Source: Snodgrassella alvi (GTDB lineage: Bacteria > Pseudomonadota > Gammaproteobacteria > Burkholderiales > Neisseriaceae). Taken from it: a stretch of 64,000 nt of DNA. Position numbers and translations under genes: made by a program. Positions within the stretch are counted from its first letter, which is position 1, and the number at the start of each line of letters is the position of its first letter. This document shows positions 38,285 through 47,622 of the stretch, piece by piece. The stretch covers positions 62,001 to 126,000 of the forward strand of contig NZ_MEIO01000025.1 in the NCBI RefSeq assembly GCF_002777745.1, given 5' to 3'. A model generated the notes under the pieces. That model was given only the letters and a program-made list of their open reading frames with translations. It made no database searches and was not told the origin of the DNA.

Positions 38285-39304
38285 GTAACGACCTCAACAT
38301 TACGGGAAACACGATTAACGTTTGTAAAAAACGGGAGTTACTATTTTAAGACAATGTTGCCAAACTGTATATTGTCTAAAGCTATATGATATTTAATGTA
38401 TAGCAAATAAAACTAAGGATAATTTAATTTTACGACAATATTAAATATATAAATCAAATGTTTATTTTTGCGAGTAATAAATATTTAGAGATGATAGAAC
38501 TGGAGAAGGTAATTAAGTTAATATACTAATACAATAATTAACATATAATTTTTGTAATTTGATTACACAGATGTTGTAAAAATATCAACTTCTTGAAAAT
38601 AAATATTTGATATATAATATAAATGCTTATTACGGATAAAATGATTAACTGTACTATATTTACATTATGCCAATGCATGTAAATAATAAAAATTTTAATC
38701 TATATCAAAATTTTTATTATTTTTAAAGCAGAATGTTGTTTTTAAATATTTTTTTAAATGACTAAAACTCTGAATCAACTGGTTTTGAATTTATATATTT
38801 GTTTTTAAATTAAATTTAATGGATATGTATTGATTTAAACAATAGGCAATGTGTTGTAAATATATCTGCGATATTCTATCAGTAACTATCTGTATTGATG
38901 AAAATGCATAATGAAAGCATGCTACAGGGTTACTATTAGGTTATTATTTTTTCTTATATTTTTTAAGAGTTCACTTTTCATACTGCAGTAGCTTATGCAG
39001 GCATAAAGCAATTGTCATGCCATTTTAGTGGCAGATAAGTGAAGAATCAGTTTTTATTGTCATAATACAAACTAATGAATTATGTGGTTAAACTAATGCG
39101 TAAGATTTAATGTAAAGGATATAAATATATTCAGCCTCTTTTAAAGTCTACATCGATAAAAATTAGACAAATAAAGAGTAGGTGAAGAATGTTTCAATAT
39201 ATGGTTGCATTCGTCTTAAGCCAGTCAGTATAAAAACTGACCGTATAACTGAAGCGGCTGAACGCAACCATAGCACTATAATATATCCATAAATGAAAAT
39301 GGCA
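38285..39304. other. 1-kb very AT-rich spacer between hemB and cyoA
   Basis: About 1,020 bases, with 38400-38850 especially AT-rich. It holds the cyo promoter on the minus strand. I saw no TTGAT-N4-ATCAA FNR box or long open frame. A minus-strand frame at 39163-39369 overlaps the end of hemB and has no support. The last 100 bases contain the large hairpin at 39200-39272. Confidence 0.45.
39200..39272. repeat. Long imperfect inverted repeat downstream of hemB
   Basis: Outer arms TATGGTTGC (39200-39208) and GCAACCATA (39264-39272) are exact complements. An inner perfect hairpin, GTCAGT-ATAAAA-ACTGAC (39224-39241), lies in the middle, and the flanks AAGCC and GGCTG between them pair partly. It sits 33 bases past the hemB stop. 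It could end the hemB transcript or encode a structured RNA; there is no T-tract. Confidence 0.45.
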
Positions 39305-40736
<1,432 letters not shown>

Positions 40737-41342
40737 TTATAATTTTAAAAAAATTAAACCATAGCTTATACTCCACATGATAATCCCCATAATGAAATCC
40801 AGTATTTGCCAGGAAATCTTTTTATTAAATAATGGCGATAAAAATCTGGCGCCGTAGCCCAATGCAAAGAAAAATAGCCACGAAGCAAACATCACTCCGA
40901 GTGTAAATGAATGCAGATTTTCTTTGAATGAAATAGATATAGAACCAATTAAAATAACTGTATCCAGATAAACATGTGGATTTAGCCATGTTAGTGCCAA
41001 ACAAACTCCAACAACATTCATCAATGAGCTTTTATCAATTAGACTTGGTCTTAGTACTGAATTTTGAGTCAATGCAGAATAAAAATTTTGTGCGCCATAA
41101 ATAAACAGAAATGCAGAACCAAAATATTTTGAATAAACAATAATATCTGGATAACTATTAAGTATTTTTGAGAATCCAGTCACCCCTAAATAAATCAGAA
41201 TGGTATCTGATAGTGAACAAATCAGGCATACCCAGAAAACATATTGCTGCTTTAATCCTTGCTTTAAAATAAAAGCATTTTGGGCGCCAATGGCCATAAT
41301 TAAAGAAAAACCAAGCCCTAATCCAGATAATAAAGCAGACAT
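40737..41342 (-). CDS. argO: LysE/ArgO-family amino-acid exporter
   Basis: An inner-membrane exporter of basic amino acids, 201 residues with six helices. It opens with the family string GFSLIMAIGAQNAFILKQG and has TWLNPHVYLDTVILIG near residue 118, both typical of ArgO/LysE rather than RhtB. Its base composition is unlike its neighbours: three 60-base lines counted by hand gave 27, 38 and 22 percent G+C, against about 47 percent in one line of the adjacent EEP gene. It may have been acquired. No LysR-type regulator lies next to it. Confidence 0.85.
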   Translation of the reverse strand: MSALLSGLGLGFSLIMAIGAQNAFILKQGLKQQYVFWVCLICSLSDTILIYLGVTGFSKILNSYPDIIVYSKYFGSAFLFIYGAQNFYSALTQNSVLRPSLIDKSSLMNVVGVCLALTWLNPHVYLDTVILIGSISISFKENLHSFTLGVMFASWLFFFALGYGARFLSPLFNKKISWQILDFIMGIIMWSISYGLIFLKL

Positions 41343-41442
41343 TTATTTTTTTATCCAAATATATTTTGAGTAAATAAAGTAATTGTACGTGAATATTGCT
41401 TCTATCGACTTAAGTGTATTGTATAGCTTGCTGATACTAAAA

Positions 41443-42210
41443 TTAAGTTGGATGCTTTATTGTATTCTCGGGAGCAATGATTGCATATAAGGGGAGATGA
41501 TCAGAAAGTTTTTGCCACGGTTGGCCACTTAAAGGTTTGGCTTCAAGTACACTTAAATGGCGAGTAAAAATCCTGTCCAGACTCAAAATGGGTAGGCGTG
41601 CCGGGAAAGTTTTTGGAGCATTGCGGTAGCTACAGAATGCGTTATACAGATTCAGCTTCAAGCCCAAACTATCATGTGAGCGCTGGCGCCAGTCGTTAAA
41701 ATCACCAGCCAGAATTAAGGGGTTAGCCGGATTTATCTCGCTTTGAATATACTCATAAATGGTTTGGTACTGTTTGATACGGTCTGGTTCGCGCAGATTA
41801 AGATGAGCACATAGACACACTAAAGGCTGTGACCAGTGGGGCGGCTGAATTTCGCAGTGTAACAGGCCACGCTGCTCCATGTTGTTTACACTGATATCCA
41901 GATTGTGACAGGTAACAATAGGATACCGGCTTAAAATGGCATTGCCGTGGTCGCGATATTTATAGCGTGCATTACGACCATAACTAACATGATAGTCTAG
42001 TTGTTCACTGAGAATCTGATAGTGTGGTTGTCGGGGAAAATCAGGAATATTTTCTGCTCGCTTACTATTGTAGCCCTGTACTTCCTGTAAAAACAGAATA
42101 TCCGGAGCAAGTCGCTGTAAGGCAGAAGCCATTTGGGAAAGCTGCACTTTCTGATTAAGTGCAGACATGCCTTTATGAATATTGTAGGTGGCAATGGTAA
42201 TGGTGTTCAT
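41443..42210 (-). CDS. Endonuclease/exonuclease/phosphatase (EEP) family protein, YbhP-like
   Basis: A soluble 255-residue metal-dependent phosphoesterase fold. Catalytic strings of the EEP family are present: ATYNIHKG at the N-terminus (metal Asn), FLQEVQG (metal Glu), LAGDFNDWR (Asp/Asn pair near residue 170) and SDHLPLYA (catalytic Asp-His) near residue 240. It resembles E. coli YbhP. The substrate is unknown: nucleic acid, inositol phosphate or phospholipid are all possible in this superfamily. It is the last gene of mscS-nudB-EEP, 21 bases after nudB. Confidence 0.85.
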   Translation of the reverse strand: MNTITIATYNIHKGMSALNQKVQLSQMASALQRLAPDILFLQEVQGYNSKRAENIPDFPRQPHYQILSEQLDYHVSYGRNARYKYRDHGNAILSRYPIVTCHNLDISVNNMEQRGLLHCEIQPPHWSQPLVCLCAHLNLREPDRIKQYQTIYEYIQSEINPANPLILAGDFNDWRQRSHDSLGLKLNLYNAFCSYRNAPKTFPARLPILSLDRIFTRHLSVLEAKPLSGQPWQKLSDHLPLYAIIAPENTIKHPT

Positions 42211-42231
42211 GAAAATGGCCGGTGAATTAAA

Positions 42232-42675
42232 TTACCAATGTTGGGGTAATTGTAATAGTGCAGCACGGTTAGAGGGAGAAAATACCTGTTCGATTGCTTG
42301 TTCTAGAGAACACCACATATAGCGCAAATGCTCCTCTGGCGCCAGAATAACAGAAGTATCCGCGGCAATACATAAAGAAAAGATATGTTCGGTGTTGTGA
42401 GTAATACCGGGAGCATAGCGATGGCGCCAGTGCGGGTAAATTTCAAATATACTCGACTGATGCCAGTTATTAATCGTATTACTGTGAATGCCGGTTTCTT
42501 CAGCCAGCTCTCGTATTGCAGTCTGTTCTACAGTCTCACCCGGCTCCTGACTGCCTGTTACGGATTGCCAGTAACCGGGTTTATCTGCGCGTTCCAATAA
42601 CAGTATCTGCTGGTTGTTATTGTAAACAACAACCAGTACAGATATTGGCTGTTTATACTGTTTACTGTTGATCAT
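42232..42675 (-). CDS. nudB: Dihydroneopterin triphosphate diphosphatase (Nudix)
   Basis: Hydrolyses dihydroneopterin triphosphate in the folate pathway; the family also degrades some nucleotides. The 147-residue protein opens YKQPISVLVVVYN and has WQSVTGSQEPGE. The Nudix box follows as GSQEPGETVEQTAIRELAEE then TGI. The later HRYAPGITHNTEH string matches NudB closely and separates it from MutT. It overlaps the end of mscS by 14 bases and precedes the EEP gene by 21 bases. Confidence 0.92.
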   Translation of the reverse strand: MINSKQYKQPISVLVVVYNNNQQILLLERADKPGYWQSVTGSQEPGETVEQTAIRELAEETGIHSNTINNWHQSSIFEIYPHWRHRYAPGITHNTEHIFSLCIAADTSVILAPEEHLRYMWCSLEQAIEQVFSPSNRAALLQLPQHW

Positions 42676-44107
42676 GATGCGTTTGTTGTCCAGAATAGTT
42701 GGAAGGCGAAATACTTAATGCAGTGGGTAATGACTCAGGGTAGGCAGGTCTTGTTTCCGTATTATTTACCGGTTTGGGTATTGTATTGTAGATAATCGGA
42801 TCTCCTGCATCATTCAGAATGCGTATTTCGTGCTGTGGATAGGGAAACTCAATGCCAACTTCTTTAAAACGGTTCCAGATTTCCAGCAAAATAGCAGAAT
42901 TGATACTCAGAAAGCCGTTTTCTGGATCATGAATCCAGTAATTGACGTACAGATTAATTCCAGAGTCACAAAAACCTGTAACAAAGCTGTTGGGTTTAGG
43001 ATCATCACACACCCGTGCTTGTTTAGCAGCCGCTTCCTTTAGTATTTCTAAAGCCTGCGGTAAGTTGGTATTGTAGGCTACCTTTATAGTCAGGTTGTTA
43101 GACATGATTTTACTGGAATAAGAATCATTGATAACAGTATTGGAAACAAAAGTGTCGTTCGGAATCAGGGCTTCAGAACCGTCACTGCTGCGTAATACCA
43201 CAAAACGTGCGGTTATTTTAGTTACATAACCAGTAAAGTTATTAATATTCAGGCGATCTCCCGGACGCACAGAATGATCGGCCAGAATAATAAAGCCAGA
43301 TACATAATTGCTGGCGATTTTCTGTAAGCCCAGTCCGAGACCAACACCCAGAGCACCGCCAAACACCGAAAGAATGGTCAGATTGATGCCAACCATGGGT
43401 AGGGCAATCAGCACAGCAATAACTACCAGCAGGCTTTTAACTATTTTTACCAGAACATAGCGAAGATTAACATCAAGCTTTTCTGCTTTGAGAATACGCT
43501 GTTCAGTGATGCGTGACAGCCACATAGCAATAATGATGGCAATCCCGACAATAATGCTACCTGTAATAACGGTGTAGAGGCTCAGACTGGTTGAACCCAC
43601 AGGCAGTGCCAGTGATTTCAGCAGGTGGATAATAAAGGTATCCAGGCTGGTGAGCCACAATATAAAGCATATCCACAGAAATGTGGACAGTGAACGTTCG
43701 TAATTCTCATTAAATAAGTTGTTGGGGATAGCGTTGTGCAATGTGGCCATAATGATGCGAATCATCAGTAACCAGCGTGCAGTAAAGGCCGCGATCTGTA
43801 GCCATAATACTGATTCACCAGTACTGTCACGCCAGATAATCATGGCAATGATAGTACAAATAAACATCAATAATGGCCATAACAGGCGTGAAAACAGGTG
43901 ATGTAGCAGAGGAAATTTAATGTTTTCCTGCTGCTGAGTATATTTGGATATAACTGAAAGGATTTTCTGGCTAAGCCAGTAGGTGCCAAGCATAATCATG
44001 GCCGCACATGCCAGCTCCAGCCAGCCTGAAGTCGTTTGTAAGCTATGAACTATCAGTCGTGCCAGAAATTCTTTGCGGGCAAACATGGAGTCGAAATAGT
44101 TATTCAT
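42662..44107 (-). CDS. MscS-family mechanosensitive channel
   Basis: An inner-membrane channel that opens under membrane tension in hypo-osmotic shock. The 481-residue protein has five or six predicted N-terminal helices, longer than MscS itself. The pore helix carries the small-residue pattern ALGVGLGLGLQKIASNYVSG. The beta and mixed alpha/beta vestibule follows, with HSVRPGDRLNINNFTGYVT. The last 45 residues are polar and variable. It is a medium-size MscS relative (YbdG- or YnaI-like length), so the exact paralogue is unresolved. It is first of a three-gene cluster with nudB and the EEP gene. Confidence 0.9.
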   Translation of the reverse strand: MNNYFDSMFARKEFLARLIVHSLQTTSGWLELACAAMIMLGTYWLSQKILSVISKYTQQQENIKFPLLHHLFSRLLWPLLMFICTIIAMIIWRDSTGESVLWLQIAAFTARWLLMIRIIMATLHNAIPNNLFNENYERSLSTFLWICFILWLTSLDTFIIHLLKSLALPVGSTSLSLYTVITGSIIVGIAIIIAMWLSRITEQRILKAEKLDVNLRYVLVKIVKSLLVVIAVLIALPMVGINLTILSVFGGALGVGLGLGLQKIASNYVSGFIILADHSVRPGDRLNINNFTGYVTKITARFVVLRSSDGSEALIPNDTFVSNTVINDSYSSKIMSNNLTIKVAYNTNLPQALEILKEAAAKQARVCDDPKPNSFVTGFCDSGINLYVNYWIHDPENGFLSINSAILLEIWNRFKEVGIEFPYPQHEIRILNDAGDPIIYNTIPKPVNNTETRPAYPESLPTALSISPSNYSGQQTHHDQQ

Positions 44108-44332
44108 GATGAGGCAAAGAAAAAGGATTCGAAATTAGCCTTAATCTTAGGCGTTTTAATAGAACTCTGTAAACTGCCGTTGTTAAATTTAGCAATTATT
44201 GACGAGGCTTATAGCCGGATATGGATAAATACTATGCCGGTTAATAATGTTTAATGGCTAATATAAAATTAGTGACCAGAATAGATATTTGATGTGATTT
44301 TATAAAATCAGCCTGATATTATGGGCTATCAT

Positions 44333-44361
44333 TTGATTCTGAATGCAAAGATGCTTATAAT
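44333..44361 (+). promoter_or_regulatory. Sigma-70 promoter of the rpsF-priB-rpsR-rplI operon
   Basis: TTGATT (44333-44338), a 17-base spacer and a perfect TATAAT (44356-44361). It is the best promoter in the window and leaves a leader of about 65 bases before rpsF. Confidence 0.75.
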
Positions 44362-44380
44362 AGCCCGTTTTCCAACCTTG

Positions 44381-44407
44381 CCCTTTGCACTTTCGCATGG
44401 TAAAGGG
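44381..44407 (+). promoter_or_regulatory. Stem-loop in the rpsF leader, possible S6:S18 autoregulatory site
   Basis: CCCTTT (44381-44386) pairs with AAAGGG (44402-44407) around a 15-base loop, 24 bases before the rpsF start. Leaders bound by the S6:S18 complex are known at this place in many bacteria. I did not establish that this hairpin carries the conserved CCG bulge, so the call rests on position. Confidence 0.35.
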
Positions 44408-44431
44408 ATCGATTAGCCACAAGGAGTACAC

Positions 44432-44812
44432 ATGCGTCATTATGAAATCGTGTTCATTGTCCATCCGGATCAAAGCGAACAGGTCGGTGCCATGGTTGAG
44501 CGTTACAAAACTATGATTACCGAAGCCAATGGTAAAATTCACCGTCTGGAAGACTGGGGTCGCCGCCAGCTGGCTTATCCGATCAACAAAATTCACAAAG
44601 CACACTATGTGCTGATGAATGTTGAAACCACACCTGAAGTGATTGACGAAATTGAAACTGCTTTCCGCTTCAATGATGCCGTATTGCGTCATCTGACTGT
44701 GAAGATGGAAGCAGCAGTAACTGAAGCTTCTCCGATGATGAAAGATGAAAAATCTAAGAATCTGTTAGCAGGTAACAGCACTGAAACTGCTTCAGAAGAA
44801 GCTGAAGCCTGA
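44432..44812 (+). CDS. rpsF: 30S ribosomal protein S6
   Basis: A small-subunit protein that binds 16S rRNA together with S18. It has 126 residues, beginning [18 protein letters not shown], with the RRQLAYPI and YVLMNVE segments of the S6 fold. A polar, Glu-rich C-terminal tail of about 25 residues follows, as seen in several proteobacteria. AAGGAG lies 7 bases upstream. It is first of rpsF-priB-rpsR-rplI, a conserved order. Confidence 0.98.
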   Translation: MRHYEIVFIVHPDQSEQVGAMVERYKTMITEANGKIHRLEDWGRRQLAYPINKIHKAHYVLMNVETTPEVIDEIETAFRFNDAVLRHLTVKMEAAVTEASPMMKDEKSKNLLAGNSTETASEEAEA

Positions 44813-44829
44813 TAATTATTGAGGCTGGT

Positions 44830-45126
44830 TTGCTGAATCAATTATGCCTGTGTGCACAGATTAAAAGTCTGGATGATTTGCGCTATACCCCCGCCGGTTT
44901 GCCAGTATTAACTATGTGGCTTACACATGAATCATGGCAGATTGAGCTACAACAGCGGTATCTGGCAAAAATGGAAATTCAGGCGAAAGCACTGGGTGAT
45001 TTGGCTAAAAACTGGTCGTATCAGCCGGGAACTATGGTGGAAATCAGTGGGTTTCTCAGCCAAAAAGGTATTTACCACTCCCGTCCGGTACTGCATATCC
45101 AACAAATTCGTGAATATAAAGGTTAA
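44830..45126 (+). CDS. priB: Primosomal replication protein N (PriB)
   Basis: A single-stranded-DNA-binding OB-fold protein that links PriA and DnaT/DnaC at restarted forks. It has 98 residues and starts at TTG 44830; GAGG lies 7 bases upstream and no ATG is in frame before the fold. The neisserial-type strings [19 protein letters not shown] and [11 protein letters not shown] are present, and IREYKG ends the protein as in Neisseria. It lies 17 bases after rpsF and 5 bases before rpsR. Neisserial PriB is known to bind ssDNA weakly; that is family knowledge, not seen here. Confidence 0.92.
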   Translation: MLNQLCLCAQIKSLDDLRYTPAGLPVLTMWLTHESWQIELQQRYLAKMEIQAKALGDLAKNWSYQPGTMVEISGFLSQKGIYHSRPVLHIQQIREYKG

Positions 45127-45131
45127 ACGAC

Positions 45132-45362
45132 ATGGCTCGTCAATCATTCAAACGTAGAAAATTCTGCCGCTTTACTGCGGAAGGCATCAAACAAGTTGAC
45201 TACAAAGCAGTTGATTTGTTAAAAGACTTTATTACCGAAAATGGTAAAATCATCCCAGCGCGCATTACTGGAACCAAAGCACATTATCAGCGTCAGCTGT
45301 CTACTGCGGTAAAACGTGCCCGCTTTCTGGCTTTGCTGCCTTACACCGATCAACATAAATAA
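45132..45362 (+). CDS. rpsR: 30S ribosomal protein S18
   Basis: The binding partner of S6 in the small subunit platform. It has 76 residues, highly basic, with [11 protein letters not shown] near the start and the conserved [20 protein letters not shown] and [13 protein letters not shown] segments. It follows priB by 5 bases and precedes rplI by 15. The N-terminal RRKFC cysteine is usual for the non-zinc form. Confidence 0.98.
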   Translation: MARQSFKRRKFCRFTAEGIKQVDYKAVDLLKDFITENGKIIPARITGTKAHYQRQLSTAVKRARFLALLPYTDQHK

Positions 45363-45377
45363 TAAGGAAGATTTATT

Positions 45378-45833
45378 ATGCAAATTATTTTGTTAGAAAA
45401 AGTCGGTGGCCTGGGTAATCTGGGTGATCTGGTTAATGTAAAAAACGGCTATGCGCGTAACTTCTTGATTCCTCAGGGTAAAGCGCAGCGTGCTAATGCG
45501 GCTAATCTGGCTGCATTTGAAGAAAAACGTGCTGAATATGAAGCACATCAGGCTGCAGTGCTGGCGGATGCTGAAGCACGCAAACTGAAATTGGATGGCC
45601 AGAATATCAGTGTTGCTCAAAAAGCTGGTGTAGATGGTCGTTTGTTTGGCTCTGTAACCACTCACGATATCGCAGAAGCTATTAAGGCTGCGATGGGTGT
45701 GGAAGTGGTTAAGGCAAATGTACGTTTGCCTAATGGCCCGCTGAAAGCCATTGGCGAATATGAAATCGAAGTGGCTTTGCACAGCGATGCTGTTGCTGCT
45801 ATTACGGTTACCGTTGTGGCTGCTGCTGAATAA
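45378..45833 (+). CDS. rplI: 50S ribosomal protein L9
   Basis: A large-subunit protein, elongated, with two RNA-binding lobes joined by a long helix. It has 151 residues. The N-terminal lobe reads [20 protein letters not shown] then [15 protein letters not shown]; the connecting helix is Ala/Glu-rich (about 41-75); the C-terminal lobe contains [24 protein letters not shown] lies 8 bases upstream. It is last of the operon, closed by a strong terminator. Confidence 0.98.
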   Translation: MQIILLEKVGGLGNLGDLVNVKNGYARNFLIPQGKAQRANAANLAAFEEKRAEYEAHQAAVLADAEARKLKLDGQNISVAQKAGVDGRLFGSVTTHDIAEAIKAAMGVEVVKANVRLPNGPLKAIGEYEIEVALHSDAVAAITVTVVAAAE

Positions 45834-45866
45834 GAAGTATAACTGACCACACATCAGGAATGCGTA

Positions 45867-45897
45867 AGCTGTCTGGAATAATCCAGACAGCTTTTTT
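45867..45897 (+). terminator. Rho-independent terminator of the rpsF-rplI operon
   Basis: AGCTGTCTGGA and TCCAGACAGCT form an 11-base perfect stem around ATAA, followed by six T's. The arm is similar to neisserial uptake sequences. Confidence 0.93.
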
Positions 45898-45925
45898 GTT
45901 ATTAATGATAAAAATGGCTTAAAAT
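45896..45925 (+). promoter_or_regulatory. Possible promoter of mltB
   Basis: TTGTTA (45896-45901), an 18-base spacer and TAAAAT (45920-45925), 32 bases before the mltB start. It overlaps the T-tract of the preceding terminator. Confidence 0.4.
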
Positions 45926-45956
45926 GTGCATTAAGCATATGCCAGGAATCATAATA

Positions 45957-47033
45957 ATGAAATTAGCTCGGATAATAAGTACAGCTCTATTGCTGGCTGC
46001 ATGTGAAAGTACACAGCCTGTACAGGAAAAACTGGTTCAACCTGTTGCCACAGCAAGTGTGCCTTCGTCTGCGGATGAAAAGATATTTGCTTTGACCGAT
46101 AGTGGAACAGATCTATTAAGTCGTAGCGATGTTAACCGTTTTATTGATAATGAGGTTAAGCGTGGACATTACAGCCGGTCGCAGCTGGAGAATTTTTTCG
46201 GGCAAGTGCACTACAAACCAAGTATTATTCGTGGAATGGATAAACCGGGTACATCGTTACCGTGGTATATCTTTGTACAGAATAATGCCAATAGTAAACG
46301 CATCAACACAGGAAATATTTTCTGGCAAAATAATGCTGAAATAATTCAGGCAGTATCGAAACATTATGGAGTAGCGCCGCAATTGTTAGTAGCTATAGTG
46401 GGTATTGAAACCAATTATGGTACCACTATGGGTTCGTATCGGGTAGCGGATGCGCTGACTACACTAGGCTATCATTATCCGCGCCGGGCAGAATATTTCC
46501 AGCGGGAACTAGCTGCGTTTCTGCAATTAGCCTATGAAGAAAAGCAGGATCCGTTCAGTTTTAAAGGTAGTTTTGCCGGAGCGATGGGAATGCCGCAGTT
46601 TATGCCATCCAGCTTCCTTCAGTATGCTGTAGACTGGGATGGTGATGGCCACCGGGATATCTGGCGTAATTCTGGTGACACACTAGCTTCAGTAGCCAAT
46701 TATATGAAACAGCATGGCTGGCAATCAGGTGCACCGATTGCCGTACCAGTAGCGATGCAGCCGACACCACGATTGCAGCAAATCATTGATGAACCTACTG
46801 CGCTGAAGTACAGCGCTGGAGAGTTGCGCCAACTAGGTGTGGTTATTCCAGCGCAAATCGGGAATCAGGAAAAAGGGGTTTTGTATCGTCTAGAAAAATC
46901 TTCCGGAGAGTACGATTACTGGTTTGGTCTGAATAACTTCTATACCATCTGGCAATATAATCACAGTCGGCATTATGTAGCTGCGGTGCGTCAGATTTCC
47001 AATAATCTGGCGGGTGCAAACTCCAGCTTATAA
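45957..47033 (+). CDS. mltB: Membrane-bound lytic murein transglycosylase B
   Basis: Cleaves glycan strands with formation of 1,6-anhydro-muropeptides. I start at ATG 45957 (358 residues) because it opens a lipoprotein signal, MKLARIISTALLLAAC, with Cys16 as the lipidated residue; AGGA lies upstream. The catalytic Glu is Glu151 in GIETNYG. The family strings AMGMPQFMPSS and VDWDGDGHRDIW (a calcium-binding EF-hand-like loop) follow. It is a single transcription unit between two terminators. Confidence 0.94.
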   Translation: MKLARIISTALLLAACESTQPVQEKLVQPVATASVPSSADEKIFALTDSGTDLLSRSDVNRFIDNEVKRGHYSRSQLENFFGQVHYKPSIIRGMDKPGTSLPWYIFVQNNANSKRINTGNIFWQNNAEIIQAVSKHYGVAPQLLVAIVGIETNYGTTMGSYRVADALTTLGYHYPRRAEYFQRELAAFLQLAYEEKQDPFSFKGSFAGAMGMPQFMPSSFLQYAVDWDGDGHRDIWRNSGDTLASVANYMKQHGWQSGAPIAVPVAMQPTPRLQQIIDEPTALKYSAGELRQLGVVIPAQIGNQEKGVLYRLEKSSGEYDYWFGLNNFYTIWQYNHSRHYVAAVRQISNNLAGANSSL

Positions 47034-47060
47034 ATGGTTAGATTGCTATTGAGTCATTAG

Positions 47061-47086
47061 CCACCTGTTGTAATGGGTGGTTTTTT
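47061..47086 (+). terminator. Probable terminator of mltB
   Basis: CCACC (47061-47065) and GGTGG (47076-47080) around a 10-base loop, followed by six T's. The stem is short but the T-tract is good. Confidence 0.65.
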
Positions 47087-47287
47087 ATTGTGTCTGTATA
47101 TTGCATAGATAATCTGAATGATTGAAAGTAGTAGTCAGGTATGATGTATCAAAGTAAAGCATTTTCATACAGTACATAATATATACTTAAGATTAGATAT
47201 GTAACTAATTGGTTTCTGTTTAAGCGGGTAGCTTTTGCCAGCGTAGAGATAGTGGCATGTACGGTTTTGCTTTTCTTGCGGAATAAA

Positions 47288-47371
47288 ATGATATACATCT
47301 TTTTAAAAAGCGGTTTTTACTATGCAGGCTATCTGATTTTATATTTAATAAAAACAAAACAACCATTTTAA
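47288..47371 (+). CDS. Possible 27-residue membrane peptide
   Basis: ATG 47288 follows GCGGA by a few bases and encodes MIYIFLKSGFYYAGYLILYL then a basic tail ending in a TAA at 47369. It could form a single membrane helix. No homologue comes to mind and chance is quite possible at this length. Confidence 0.15.
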   Translation: MIYIFLKSGFYYAGYLILYLIKTKQPF

Positions 47372-47622
47372 AATAAGCATAGAATTGTTATAACTACGCC
47401 TAAGGGTGTTTTATTGATTGAGGTTGAATTCTGCATTTCAGTCCTTATTAATAAAGCCTATTTAGGATTGTTTCTTCTCGTTTGCTGCATTTCATTCATG
47501 TCTTTTATCCTAACCATTAACACTGGTTTTTGGTTACAATGTGGTGCTTGTTTGGAATTTATGCTGGACGAAGTTTAAATTAATGGTTTAAGTTTTGCTG
47601 TGGCAGGCAGTTGTGGATGGTT

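Larger units (their letters stand above)
44108..44431. other. Divergent spacer between mscS and rpsF
   Basis: 324 bases that hold the rpsF promoter and leader described separately and presumably the mscS promoter. No further gene is supported; a plus-strand frame over 44045-44254 mainly mirrors mscS. Confidence 0.5.
47034..47622. other. Spacer between mltB and dnaX
   Basis: About 590 bases with the mltB terminator at its left end, a possible 27-residue peptide frame (47288-47371) and the dnaX promoter region. TACAAT near 47534 could be a -10 box but no convincing -35 precedes it. Nothing else seen. Confidence 0.45.

Noticed and set aside
41443-42210. EEP gene as exonuclease III
   Set aside because: It lacks the XthA-specific strings and is closer to YbhP; kept with a general name.
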